In this document: piece by piece, positions 32,175 to 40,028 of the stretch | How positions within the stretch are numbered: position 1 is the stretch's first letter | How the letters are laid out: every line of letters begins with the position of its first letter | Assembly: GCA_021836125.1 (NCBI GenBank) | Contig: JAKBJF010000006.1 | Coordinates: 1 to 41,701, forward strand | Direction: 5' to 3' | DNA from: Nanobdellota archaeon | Lineage (GTDB): Archaea > Nanobdellota > Nanobdellia > Parvarchaeales > Parvarchaeaceae | Length of the DNA stretch: 41,701 nt | Translations under genes and position numbers: made by a program | The notes under the pieces: generated by a model | Database searches by the model: none | What the model was told of the DNA's origin: nothing | The model's input: the letters and a program-made list of their open reading frames with translations, nothing else

Positions 32175-33059
32175 CTATACCTGTTCCAGTTTAAGGTCCA
32201 GCCTCTTGTTGTGGTCTAATTTGTGTGCATCTCTATAGCTGTCCACCGCGTTTTTCCCATAGAGCACTTCTGCGTGTTTTAAAGCCCTGTAGCGCATATA
32301 CCTAGTTACAAACAAGAAGGAATTAGCAAAAACCGTGCCTAAATTTTGGTAAGTTAACAAAGCTTCTACGCTATCCGTATTTACTTGTTTTTCATTAACG
32401 TTCTTCTTTATTCCTAAATCTATGCCTACCTTGACCAATTTCGCAGTGTCATATAGTAACTCGTCACTTGTGGTTGACATGTAGTCATCGACTGTCGGGT
32501 AAAGCTTCTTTTCTTCTTCCAATATTGTCCTTTCTTCAAGCGCCGAGTTAAGGTCGTAAGATTTTGCGTGCGAAGCCAAGCTGGAAACCATTGCGTCCTG
32601 TGCGGCGTACTCCTTATCCACTACAGAAATCACGCGGCTTATCGCCTCCTTTGAATCGGTATCAATATCACCTGAAAGAAGCGATTCTAGCGCGAGTAAG
32701 TTCTCTTTTCTACTTGCCGGAGTGTAAGTGCGTCTTATGTCTTCCTTTAAACGTGCTGGCTGCAATCCCTCTAAAATAGCCGCTGCGCCGGTAGAAATAC
32801 CAATATACTCCCCTATCTCCTCCAGTAATTTTTTATTTGATATTATTGGTTTTAGCAAGGCATCCCCGAGGGTCAAAACCTTTTTTATAGGAACTTTGGG
32901 ATCATAAACCGAGGCATAAGCGGATAACTTGACTATTTCCCTAAGAAAATAGCCCTTTGATTTGCGAAGCACTCTTGCATAGTCCTCGCTGTCGTAGGAC
33001 ATCATATTTATATAACGCTCGGCAAGTTCTTCTCTGATTTTATCTTCGGTATTATCCAT
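32175..33059 (-). CDS. Hypothetical all-helical protein
   Basis: The protein is 294 residues from the ATG at 33059 (a TTG three codons earlier is also possible). It is almost entirely helical and charged, with no membrane segment and no motif I recognise. Segments such as IREELAERYINMMSYDSEDY and LALESLLSGDIDTDSKEAI suggest a helical bundle. Its 5' end faces the GGCT-like gene, sharing an 84-bp promoter region. Confidence 0.7.
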   Translation of the reverse strand: MDNTEDKIREELAERYINMMSYDSEDYARVLRKSKGYFLREIVKLSAYASVYDPKVPIKKVLTLGDALLKPIISNKKLLEEIGEYIGISTGAAAILEGLQPARLKEDIRRTYTPASRKENLLALESLLSGDIDTDSKEAISRVISVVDKEYAAQDAMVSSLASHAKSYDLNSALEERTILEEEKKLYPTVDDYMSTTSDELLYDTAKLVKVGIDLGIKKNVNEKQVNTDSVEALLTYQNLGTVFANSFLFVTRYMRYRALKHAEVLYGKNAVDSYRDAHKLDHNKRLDLKLEQV

Positions 33060-33143
33060 TGAATACAATAAGAAAATGCATAGTATTTATAAGTTATGGC
33101 ATTATATTTTTGAGTTTTTAACTCTTTGGTGCTTATATGTGAC

Positions 33144-33752
33144 ATGCAAAAAGGAAACCTTAATGCGAAAAATGGCGCTGAGAAAGATAAAACGGCTAGT
33201 TTCTTTGCCTACGGTCCTGCAGCTGATCCTGACGTAATAACGGCGATAACCGGGAGAAAGCCATTGGATAGCAGGCCTGCGATTTTGAGCGGTTTTGTCC
33301 TCTGCATACAAGGAGTAAACGATATACCGGACTTAAAAATCCCCGGTCTGCCGCAAACTGCAAGACAAATAATAAGGGAGTCTTGGGGGGCTGACTTCAA
33401 AATGTATGTTATACGCAAAGGCGATGGCAAGGTGAAGGGGGTCGTATATACGATTAGAAAAGAGGATATGGGTGCGATGGAAGACTGGGAGCTGGTAAAT
33501 TTCAAATGGTACAGCGTTATGAATGGAAATGCGACTTTTGACGACGGGTCAACTCGTGAAGTCATTGCTGTTGCGATAAAAGACCAAAGCATTGAAAAAG
33601 AGGTCGATGGGTTAGATTATGACTTATTCTTAGGTTTGGGTGAAGCGTTTAAACAACTGTTCATCAAGCACGTAAATGCGGCCAGGCGCCTATATCTAAA
33701 AAGAGAATCCATTAGAAGCGACTCAAACTGGGTTGTGCACGTACAGAATTAG
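33144..33752 (+). CDS. Gamma-glutamylcyclotransferase-like (AIG2/GGCT fold) protein
   Basis: The protein (202 residues from the ATG at 33144) has the GGCT fold pattern: FFAYGPAADPDVI for the family FxYGS phosphate/carboxylate-binding loop, RPAILSGFVLCIQG, a KGVVYTIRKEDMGAMEDWE segment with the candidate catalytic Glu, and WYSVMNGNATFDDGSTREVIAVAI. Such enzymes cleave gamma-glutamyl-amines or peptides, releasing 5-oxoproline; others have unknown roles. I prefer the ATG over an in-frame TTG at 33126. The substrate is unknown. Confidence 0.75.
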   Translation: MQKGNLNAKNGAEKDKTASFFAYGPAADPDVITAITGRKPLDSRPAILSGFVLCIQGVNDIPDLKIPGLPQTARQIIRESWGADFKMYVIRKGDGKVKGVVYTIRKEDMGAMEDWELVNFKWYSVMNGNATFDDGSTREVIAVAIKDQSIEKEVDGLDYDLFLGLGEAFKQLFIKHVNAARRLYLKRESIRSDSNWVVHVQN

Positions 33753-33787
33753 AAAGTCTATTTAAATTTAGCCGTACCAGAGATTGA

Positions 33788-34510
33788 ATGCACCAAACTG
33801 TGAAATACGTTATTATAATTATAATAGGGGTCGTCTTAGCGTTTAATCCATTTAAAATGTTTGCATCAGCAGACGCAACTTCTTTGTTCGCCGTTGTCGG
33901 CATAATATACGGAGTAATAGCTGCTTTTTTCATAACCGCTGCAAGTGATCGCTTGGATAATATGCGCCGCGGTATTTCGGAGGAGGTAAATTCATTGATC
34001 GCATTGAGTATAGTGGCGAGGCGCATCTCTGACAAGAATTTCTTTACCAAAAAATTGCTGCCTGCGATATCCTTTTTCTGCAAAGAAGTTATAGCGCTCG
34101 GTTCCCATTGGGATGACGAACGGGTATATATTGCATTAAGGAAGTTAACGAACGCCGTCGCGGATGCACCGTTAAAAACGGCGAAGGATTCCAGTCTCTT
34201 CGATAGTTTGGAATCGGAAGCAAGGGTCTTAAGCTCCGCAAGACAGATGCAAAAACTCCTGTTAGAATCGAGAACATCGATTTCCGAGTGGATTTTGATC
34301 GTCTTTTTTTCCGCATTTTTGCTGTTTTTAGTGAACGCTGTCGGTCTCAGTACTGTTTACCTTGCCACGATACTACCTTCGATAGGGACAAACATTGCAA
34401 TATTGCTCATACCTTTAGTCCTGTACAAGATTGATTTTCTCGATATAAATGAAGAAAAGATATCGAAAAAACCTTACGAACTTGTTCTAGACATCGTGAA
34501 TTCCAAATAA
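33788..34510 (+). CDS. Membrane protein, bestrophin-like (DUF4239-type)
   Basis: The 240-residue protein has two N-terminal membrane helices (VIIIIIGVVLAFNPF and LFAVVGIIYGVIAAFFITAA), a cytoplasmic region (SDRLDNMRRGISEEVNSLIAL to about 165), and two C-terminal helices (WILIVFFSAFLLFLVNAVGL and IGTNIAILLIPLVLY). This 2+2 arrangement with a conserved ISEEVNSL helix resembles DUF4239/bestrophin-like proteins, some of which are anion channels. The match is by pattern only. It starts 35 bp after the GGCT-like gene. Confidence 0.65.
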   Translation: MHQTVKYVIIIIIGVVLAFNPFKMFASADATSLFAVVGIIYGVIAAFFITAASDRLDNMRRGISEEVNSLIALSIVARRISDKNFFTKKLLPAISFFCKEVIALGSHWDDERVYIALRKLTNAVADAPLKTAKDSSLFDSLESEARVLSSARQMQKLLLESRTSISEWILIVFFSAFLLFLVNAVGLSTVYLATILPSIGTNIAILLIPLVLYKIDFLDINEEKISKKPYELVLDIVNSK

Positions 34511-34555
34511 CGACGGGTTAATCGCAAGTGACGATACGGAGAGCTTATTAACTAA

Positions 34556-35059
34556 TTGCAATCTATATCTATTGTGGAAAAAAATCCCCAAAAATCCAGA
34601 CTGGAAAAGCTATTGGAGAACACAGCTCCAATAACCGCAGAAGAACGAATAAATTTTCTAAAGGAAAAAGAAAATCTGGATAAAGAGCTTTTTAATACGA
34701 TTTTATCGCAAAGTGAAAGGCTTGGAGGCCCGGAACTGTTAACAAACGACGGAGTAATCTCGAAAGCGAACGGTAAAGCCTACGTTTGCAAAGAAGAGAT
34801 AGAAAACACTTACATAGTAGATTATTACAAATTAAAAGGCGTTGGCGTAGACATATACAAGATAAGAATCCCGTCATTGGCAAAGATAGCGCTAGAAGCG
34901 AAAGCGGTAATTTATGTTCTGGAAAAAGGTCAAAACGGCAATGAATCTGTGTATAAGATAACTCCCCTTGGAATGTCAAAGGTAGATTCTAGCTACGTTG
35001 ACCGCCTGCGTTCGGCAAAAAAGCGGGAGACAAAAAAGAATTTAGAAGGATACGCCTAA
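34556..35059 (+). CDS. Hypothetical protein
   Basis: This 167-residue protein is unrecognised. It has a charged helical N-terminal half (RLEKLLENTAPITAEERINFLKEKENLDKE, spread over residues 15-45) and a C-terminal half with alternating strands (IVDYYKL, VDIYKIRI, AVIYVLEK, SVYKITPLG). There is no ATG near the start; TTG at 34556 or GTG at 34574 must be used. Composition matches its neighbours, so it is probably real but poorly placed at its 5' end. Confidence 0.6.
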   Translation: MQSISIVEKNPQKSRLEKLLENTAPITAEERINFLKEKENLDKELFNTILSQSERLGGPELLTNDGVISKANGKAYVCKEEIENTYIVDYYKLKGVGVDIYKIRIPSLAKIALEAKAVIYVLEKGQNGNESVYKITPLGMSKVDSSYVDRLRSAKKRETKKNLEGYA

Positions 35060-35127
35060 GCACGCCGTATATCTCTACAGAATTTTAATTGATTGATAGT
35101 CCGTTTTTGTAATCGTCAGCTTTAATT

Positions 35128-35198
35128 TGGGCACTGGGGGATTTGCACCCCCGTAGTCCGAGCTTCAGTCGGAGACTCTCCTGTTAAGCTAAGCGCCC
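35128..35198 (-). tRNA. tRNA-Phe (GAA)
   Basis: It folds as a full cloverleaf: acceptor GGGCGCT/AGTGCCC (one G-T pair), D-stem GCTT/GAGT with a loop containing GG, anticodon stem TCCGA/TCGGA with loop CTGAAGC (anticodon GAA, Phe), a 4-base variable loop, and T-stem GGGGG/CCCCC. No intron; discriminator A; CCA is not encoded. The T-loop reads TGCAAAT, so position 55 is G where T (pseudouridine) is expected, which is unusual. A box A lies upstream at 35224-35235. Confidence 0.93.
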
Positions 35199-35223
35199 GA
35201 TAAGAGTAATTATATGGTTTCAT

Positions 35224-35235
35224 TATTTAAGTATA
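35224..35235 (-). promoter_or_regulatory. Box A promoter of tRNA-Phe
   Basis: Minus-strand TATACTTAAATA, centred about 31 bp before the tRNA 5' end, matches the archaeal TATA box and spacing. Confidence 0.6.
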
Positions 35236-35303
35236 GTATTTTTGCATTATAGACTTTAAGTTTGTACTTTCATTCTATTGGTCCTATGAAGACTCTGGTC
35301 GCG

Positions 35304-36338
35304 CTATCCGAATATAAAACTACAATAGGTATTATTAACTGCCTGACAGCCGGACTCTTTTAAACTCATATTATAGCCTGCAAGTTTAAATGACATGAAA
35401 CTTAATAATCCGGAAAGCAAGCTGCATCTTTTTTCTAGTTGGTTGTCGACATGTAATGCGTTGAAACTGTCATAGACTTGGATTTCGCTCATATTCCCCT
35501 GCTCGTTCAGCACTGTGGTTACCCTTCCGACGCCCATCACCGGAGAAAGTGCCTCGACCCCTCTAAGTCCGTACTTCGACTTTATATCAAACACTTGTGC
35601 TGCCGGAAAAAGTCTTGCCAAAGGTTCTGCCATGCCGTATTCTAATCCGTAAACGCTCACCCCTATTATGCTCCTCAGCCTGCTGAAGAAATAAGGCAAG
35701 AACGTAATCGGTATTATTTCAACGGGTATATCGTTTACCATCGTAGAAACGCCGTCGAAAGTGAACTTTATGTGCTCCATATCCTTAGGATCTATGTTAT
35801 ACGCTCCGAGGCTAACATAGTTGAAGGTGGCTTGCTGATTGGTGAACGTCGCTTTAAATTTGTCTACATCCGAGTCGCCGGCGCTCCTACACGCAGATTC
35901 TTCGATTGTCGAGGCTTTGCCGAATATTGCCTGTGAAATCGCGTTTAGGACTCCTTCTGACAAAAAACAGTAATTCATAGGCTTTATCAGTCGAAGTATG
36001 GAATTTGAATTTGACTCTATTATAACGTCAAAACTCGCGAAGTCGCGGGTCATCAACTTAAACTTACCGAAGCCGATAAACGAGAGCAAGTCTGCGATTT
36101 CTACAAACATCTTTTCAGGCGAGGTTTTTTTTAACTTGCCAGACTTTAAGAAATCGGTTAGAAGCGAAAATACGGCCGTCTGCATGGCGTCTCTTAATAA
36201 GCTCTTTGTCGCAAGCCCAAGTATCCCATTAACATAATCCTGTATGGTTTCTAGACTGCCCCTTGGGAATAACAGCACCCTTGTGCCGTTCAACAGGTAC
36301 ATTCCTCTCGATATGCTATACGTAAGGTCAAACTCCAT
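35304..36338 (-). CDS. Tandem V4R-domain protein
   Basis: The protein (344 residues from the ATG at 36338) appears to contain two V4R units, small-molecule-binding domains of the 4-vinyl reductase/BchJ type. Unit 1 has IGFGKFKLMTRDF (88-100), Cys124 and EESACRSAGD (146-155). Unit 2 has MGVGRVTTVL (268-277), Cys305 and KESGCQAVNNTYCSF (327-341). Each is preceded by a helical half (30-65; 210-245). V4R domains are sensory or redox modules with conserved Cys. I chose 36338 because box A (aaaagatataaa) is about 35 bp upstream; the longer frame starting at 36395 would overlap that promoter. A one-unit relative is encoded at 39472. Confidence 0.7.
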   Translation of the reverse strand: MEFDLTYSISRGMYLLNGTRVLLFPRGSLETIQDYVNGILGLATKSLLRDAMQTAVFSLLTDFLKSGKLKKTSPEKMFVEIADLLSFIGFGKFKLMTRDFASFDVIIESNSNSILRLIKPMNYCFLSEGVLNAISQAIFGKASTIEESACRSAGDSDVDKFKATFTNQQATFNYVSLGAYNIDPKDMEHIKFTFDGVSTMVNDIPVEIIPITFLPYFFSRLRSIIGVSVYGLEYGMAEPLARLFPAAQVFDIKSKYGLRGVEALSPVMGVGRVTTVLNEQGNMSEIQVYDSFNALHVDNQLEKRCSLLSGLLSFMSFKLAGYNMSLKESGCQAVNNTYCSFIFG

Positions 36339-36403
36339 AGATATCCAATATCTGCATCTATGGAGATTTATATCTTTTAATAGTTTATTGCACAAAAAGA
36401 TAA
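36339..36403. promoter_or_regulatory. Shared bidirectional promoter between the V4R and DUF929 genes
   Basis: A single AT-rich element, tttatatcttttaa (36367-36380), reads as a box A on both strands. It lies about 31 bp before the ATG at 36404 and about 35 bp before the ATG at 36338. Confidence 0.45.
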
Positions 36404-37225
36404 ATGACAGAGCAAGGTAAAACGTATAAGATAAAGATGTGGCAACTTTTAGTAGTGATGTTGGTGATAGTGATCTCTTCTGTTATTGGTTTTCTCTATT
36501 TTAATTCTCCCTCTACGGGAAAGTATGCCTCAATAGGTAACGGCTGGAATTATATAAAAGGAAATGCACCTGTGCTCAATGGCGGTGCGTTGCAAGTTGA
36601 TTTTGTAGGAATAGAGAGCTGCGAGTTCTGCGCAATTGAAAGATATGCGCTTTTCTATGCACTTAGTAACTTCGGCAATTGGACTTATTATGGCGTTCCC
36701 GTGACTCTAAGTTCTCTTCCTACGTTAAACGCTACATATTCAAGTGCGCCGCAAAACGATGCGCTATTCTATAAAGCGAGCGAAGGGGATTGGACCCTGA
36801 ACTTCCTGAATCCAAATCTGAAGTACTCCTCCAATAAAGTTGATTTTATAACTCGCGAAACCGCAAATAACCAAGGCCAGCCGTTGCAACAGATGACGAC
36901 ATACGAGAGCCAGTATCTAAATAATTACGATCCATTGGGCTATGTGCCATTTTCCATAGTTGGTGGTAATTTCTTTGAAACTGGTGCTGGTATTAGTCTT
37001 ACGCGGGGTGGAGTACCGATAATATTCGCACAAAACGGCAGCGGCATGTCTCCCGAACAGATACTTTCTGCGTTTAACTTAAGCGGCTCGGAAATAAACG
37101 TCGGAATAACTACCGAAGCGAATTACATAACTGCGGAAATATGTTATAATATCAACGACTCTGCACCTATCTGCTCTGCGTCCGCAATAAAATCTATAGA
37201 AAACAACATAAAATCGGCCTCTTAA
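36404..37225 (+). CDS. DUF929 membrane-anchored thioredoxin-like protein
   Basis: The 273-residue protein has one N-terminal membrane helix (about 13-33, MWQLLVVMLVIVISSVIGF) and an extracellular domain with FVGIESCEFCAIERYAL, a CxxC (Cys73, Cys76) at the start of a thioredoxin-like fold. This pattern fits DUF929 proteins known from Sulfolobales and other acidophilic archaea. Two further cysteines near the C-terminus (EICYN, PICSA) probably form a disulfide. It may handle disulfides of secreted proteins, and several Cys-bearing exported proteins are nearby. Its stop abuts the convergent PAP2 gene. Confidence 0.85.
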   Translation: MTEQGKTYKIKMWQLLVVMLVIVISSVIGFLYFNSPSTGKYASIGNGWNYIKGNAPVLNGGALQVDFVGIESCEFCAIERYALFYALSNFGNWTYYGVPVTLSSLPTLNATYSSAPQNDALFYKASEGDWTLNFLNPNLKYSSNKVDFITRETANNQGQPLQQMTTYESQYLNNYDPLGYVPFSIVGGNFFETGAGISLTRGGVPIIFAQNGSGMSPEQILSAFNLSGSEINVGITTEANYITAEICYNINDSAPICSASAIKSIENNIKSAS

Positions 37226-37897
37226 CTACCAAGAGGGGATTATTCTGTGAAGAACTTTGTTATACTTCGACAATATAGTATCGGTAAATTTTTCTAATTT
37301 TTGGGATTTCATTACATAAACAACTAAAAATGCTATGCCCGCACCGAGAAGTGCACCGCCGACAACGTCTAAGGGATAGTGCATGCCTACATAAATCCTG
37401 GAATAACAAACGACAATTGCTTCCACGAGCAAGGGTATTGAATAGCGTTTCCTAAGCATTAAAAGGGATACTATCGCACCAGCCATAACTATCATAGCAT
37501 GGCCTGAAGGGAAAGACGAGTCCATATCCGGAGTTACCAAGAGTATTGTTGACGGCACAGTTAGGAACGGCCTAGGCCTGTAATATGCTTCCTTAAGCAG
37601 CAAGCCCACTATTATTACAACTACAAACGCAACGGCAAGCAATACAGCGGCTTTTTGTTCTTTAGTCTTGCCAAACAGCAAAAGCAAAGCTACAACAGGT
37701 ATCCAGAAGAACTCTCTGCCGTATACGGATATAAAAGCAAATGCGTAGTTAAGTTGCGGTACGTTTAGTGTTTCATTTAAAAACATAAAAGCCGCAGTGT
37801 CAAACCCGGAACTTATCCCCGAATATATCAGCAGAAACAAAAGCACGAAAGCCAGCAGACTGACTAAAGATGCATAGAGCAGTAGATTGCGATCCAT
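37226..37897 (-). CDS. PAP2-family membrane phosphatase
   Basis: The 223-residue protein has about six membrane helices and all three PAP2 phosphatase motifs: KEAYYRPRP (102-110), FPSGH (129-133) and SRIYVGMHYPLD (166-177), with the catalytic His residues. Such enzymes remove phosphate from membrane lipids. The likely substrate in archaea is dolichyl or polyprenyl diphosphate, recycling the glycan carrier used for protein N-glycosylation. It is transcribed toward the DUF929 gene, with no gap between the 3' ends. Confidence 0.92.
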   Translation of the reverse strand: MDRNLLLYASLVSLLAFVLLFLLIYSGISSGFDTAAFMFLNETLNVPQLNYAFAFISVYGREFFWIPVVALLLLFGKTKEQKAAVLLAVAFVVVIIVGLLLKEAYYRPRPFLTVPSTILLVTPDMDSSFPSGHAMIVMAGAIVSLLMLRKRYSIPLLVEAIVVCYSRIYVGMHYPLDVVGGALLGAGIAFLVVYVMKSQKLEKFTDTILSKYNKVLHRIIPSW

Positions 37898-38022
37898 AAA
37901 TTAGATTAAAAGCGAAGTCTTTAAATCCTTTTCTATACGATACTCTTTTTGCGCGTTAACCGTCAATTTCTCCTAAATATAAATAGTATAAATTGTATTT
38001 CAATCAGATAAAACGATTGCTT

Positions 38023-38724
38023 ATGGAAGAAGATATCACCAACAACATAATTGATGTGGATGTTGGTGCGGTGGTAGACGAGTATCTAGACGAAGAAGAG
38101 CGGCCAAGGAAACTTGGCGTTTATTTTCCTAGCGAAATAGGTTCGTGCATACGCAGAAGTTATTACGGTTATCTTAGTCCAAAGCCGGTAGACGCCTCGG
38201 CAAGACGTATTTTCGCTCTGGGTAACAACTTGCACTCCTTTCTTGCCGAAGCTCTAAAGGCGTCCAGTGCATTCAGTCTTGTTGAAGATGAAAAACCCAT
38301 AAGAATAGACCACAAGGACGATGACGCTTCCTTCTCTATTTTTGGGCGTTTAGACGACTATGTTGTCACCCTGAGCGGAAAAAAGATAATAATCGAGGCT
38401 AAGACAGTTTCTGACGTGTCAAAGGTAGAAAAACCGGAAGATAAGCACGTAATGCAGATAATGCTATACCTCAACGCAAAGGAAGCAGACTACGGTCTGC
38501 TCGTATACATAGACAAAAAGAACATGAGGATAAGACAGTTTAGAGTCGATTACGATGACAATGCGCACAAAAAGGTTATGGCTAGGTTCAAAGACTTGGA
38601 TTTACACTTAAGAAGCAAGAAAATTCCGCCCGCAGAATACTATTTCGACGACGAGAAGGTATGGGAATGCAAGTATTGCCCATATTATAATGAATGCATG
38701 AAGGCGATACTGGAAGATAGATAA
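38023..38724 (+). CDS. Cas4-like PD-(D/E)XK nuclease with an Fe-S cysteine set
   Basis: The protein (233 residues from the ATG at 38023) matches the Cas4/RecB-like exonuclease layout: SEIGSCIRRSYYGY (Cys42), His71, FGRLDDYV (Asp111), IIIEAKT (Glu125, Lys127), MQIMLYL (Gln145) and a C-terminal CKYCPYYNEC (Cys216, 219, 225). The four Cys probably hold a 4Fe-4S cluster. There is no CRISPR array, cas1 or cas2 nearby, so this is a solitary Cas4-like nuclease, probably for DNA repair or recombination. An in-frame TTG at 37993 sits inside the box A region and is unlikely to be the start. Confidence 0.88.
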   Translation: MEEDITNNIIDVDVGAVVDEYLDEEERPRKLGVYFPSEIGSCIRRSYYGYLSPKPVDASARRIFALGNNLHSFLAEALKASSAFSLVEDEKPIRIDHKDDDASFSIFGRLDDYVVTLSGKKIIIEAKTVSDVSKVEKPEDKHVMQIMLYLNAKEADYGLLVYIDKKNMRIRQFRVDYDDNAHKKVMARFKDLDLHLRSKKIPPAEYYFDDEKVWECKYCPYYNECMKAILEDR

Positions 38725-38818
38725 AGCTCTCATACACGCTTTTAAAGCCCCTTAAGTATGCAGTGTAGTATTACTCATTTAAATTTATATTCTTAAACTT
38801 CCTAATCTATATTACAAT

Positions 38819-39475
38819 ATGCAGTTTCTTAGAATAAAAAGCGGGATACCTGGATTAGATGGGAAAATGGAGGGGGGCTTTGAAAAGGGCTCTGCAGTAA
38901 CGGTTAGTGGGGGTCCTGGAAGCGGAAAGACGATATTCGGAATAGAATTTCTAAAACAGGGACTTGAAGAGGGCGAGAACTGCGTTTATCTGACCTTCGA
39001 GGAGTCTGAGACGGACATAAAGAATGACATGATGACAATGGGGATAGACGCAGAAAAACACATCAAGTCTGGTAGATTAAGGATAGTATTTTTGTCGCCC
39101 ATAAATTTTGAATATCTAGACGTCCTTTCTTCATTAAAGAACAGGAACATAAACAGACTTGTTGTAGACTCCGTATCTTCACTTTATCTTTATTTTAAGA
39201 ATGAGTTCGAATTCAGGAAATTCATTCTAGATTTTATACGCGCCCTTAAAACAATCGATATTACTTCAATTATGATCTATGAACTTGAGAATGGACTTTT
39301 AGAAGCGAATTTCATGAGCCTGCAATACTTGTGCGACTCTGTAATAAGCCTGTCTTATACGGGTATGGGCGGGGAGTATGATAGAAGTCTTAGGATAATA
39401 AAAGCAAGAAGAACCGACCACTACAGAGAGCTCATACCTATGAAGATAGACCATAATGGGCTAGTTACAAAGTGA
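38819..39475 (+). CDS. KaiC-like RecA-superfamily ATPase
   Basis: The 218-residue protein is a single KaiC/RadA-like ATPase domain: SGIPGLDGKMEGGFEKGS, Walker A GGPGSGKT (31-38), FEESE (60-64) with catalytic glutamates, Walker B RLVVDS (113-118) and a C-terminal KARRTDHYRELIPMKI. Archaeal KaiC-like proteins act in signalling and in control of motility or pili; the precise job is unknown here. Its stop overlaps the start of the V4R gene by 4 bases (GTGA), so the two are probably co-expressed. Confidence 0.9.
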   Translation: MQFLRIKSGIPGLDGKMEGGFEKGSAVTVSGGPGSGKTIFGIEFLKQGLEEGENCVYLTFEESETDIKNDMMTMGIDAEKHIKSGRLRIVFLSPINFEYLDVLSSLKNRNINRLVVDSVSSLYLYFKNEFEFRKFILDFIRALKTIDITSIMIYELENGLLEANFMSLQYLCDSVISLSYTGMGGEYDRSLRIIKARRTDHYRELIPMKIDHNGLVTK

Positions 39476-39993
39476 ATATGGCAGAGAACCCAACAGATTT
39501 CATACAGAAAATGCTATCTACAAATACAATACAATATAAAAACTACCACTTAGACTTATTTGGAAAGACCGGTGTTATGCTAAATATGCGTCTATTCGTA
39601 CAATTAATGAAACATTTTATAGACAAAGAACCAGTCTTGCTTGAAAACACCATGTATGAAAGTATCAAATTTCTCGTCGAAGAGTATGAACAACGACAAG
39701 GTAACTTAGAAGGTTTTGTGTCTATGTCTGAAAATATTATCGCTGCTACTGGTTTGGGTTTCATACAATTAGATATTGGAAAAACTGATGCTATCGCAAG
39801 ATGCGAAATTAACCCTTTTGCTGAAGAGTATGTTAAATTTTATGGTGTAAATGCATCGCCAATATGTTATTTGACAAAGGGCGCAATAAGGCTATTATTT
39901 GATGAGGTTTTCAAAACAAAGGGCAAAATAGAAGAAATTGAATGTATTGGCCAAGGTAAGCAACAATGCATTTTTAGATATAATACAACATAA
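39472..39993 (+). CDS. Single V4R-domain protein
   Basis: The 173-residue protein resembles one unit of the tandem V4R protein at 35304: a helical N-terminal half (LFVQLMKHFIDKE), then GLGFIQLDIGKTDAIARCEI, SPICYLTKGAIRLLFDEVF, and IEEIECIGQGKQQCIF with the V4R end pattern of Cys...Cys. It is probably a ligand or redox sensor. The GTG at 39472 overlaps the KaiC-like stop; an ATG at 39478 is equally good. Composition is more AT-rich than its neighbours upstream, and this continues into the next gene. Confidence 0.65.
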   Translation: MNMAENPTDFIQKMLSTNTIQYKNYHLDLFGKTGVMLNMRLFVQLMKHFIDKEPVLLENTMYESIKFLVEEYEQRQGNLEGFVSMSENIIAATGLGFIQLDIGKTDAIARCEINPFAEEYVKFYGVNASPICYLTKGAIRLLFDEVFKTKGKIEEIECIGQGKQQCIFRYNTT

Positions 39994-40028
39994 TTACATT
40001 TTAATATAGATTCCTTTCTTGTTAGTGT

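Noticed and set aside
37898-38818. CRISPR array near the Cas4-like gene
   Set aside because: No direct repeats with regular spacers in the flanking sequence.
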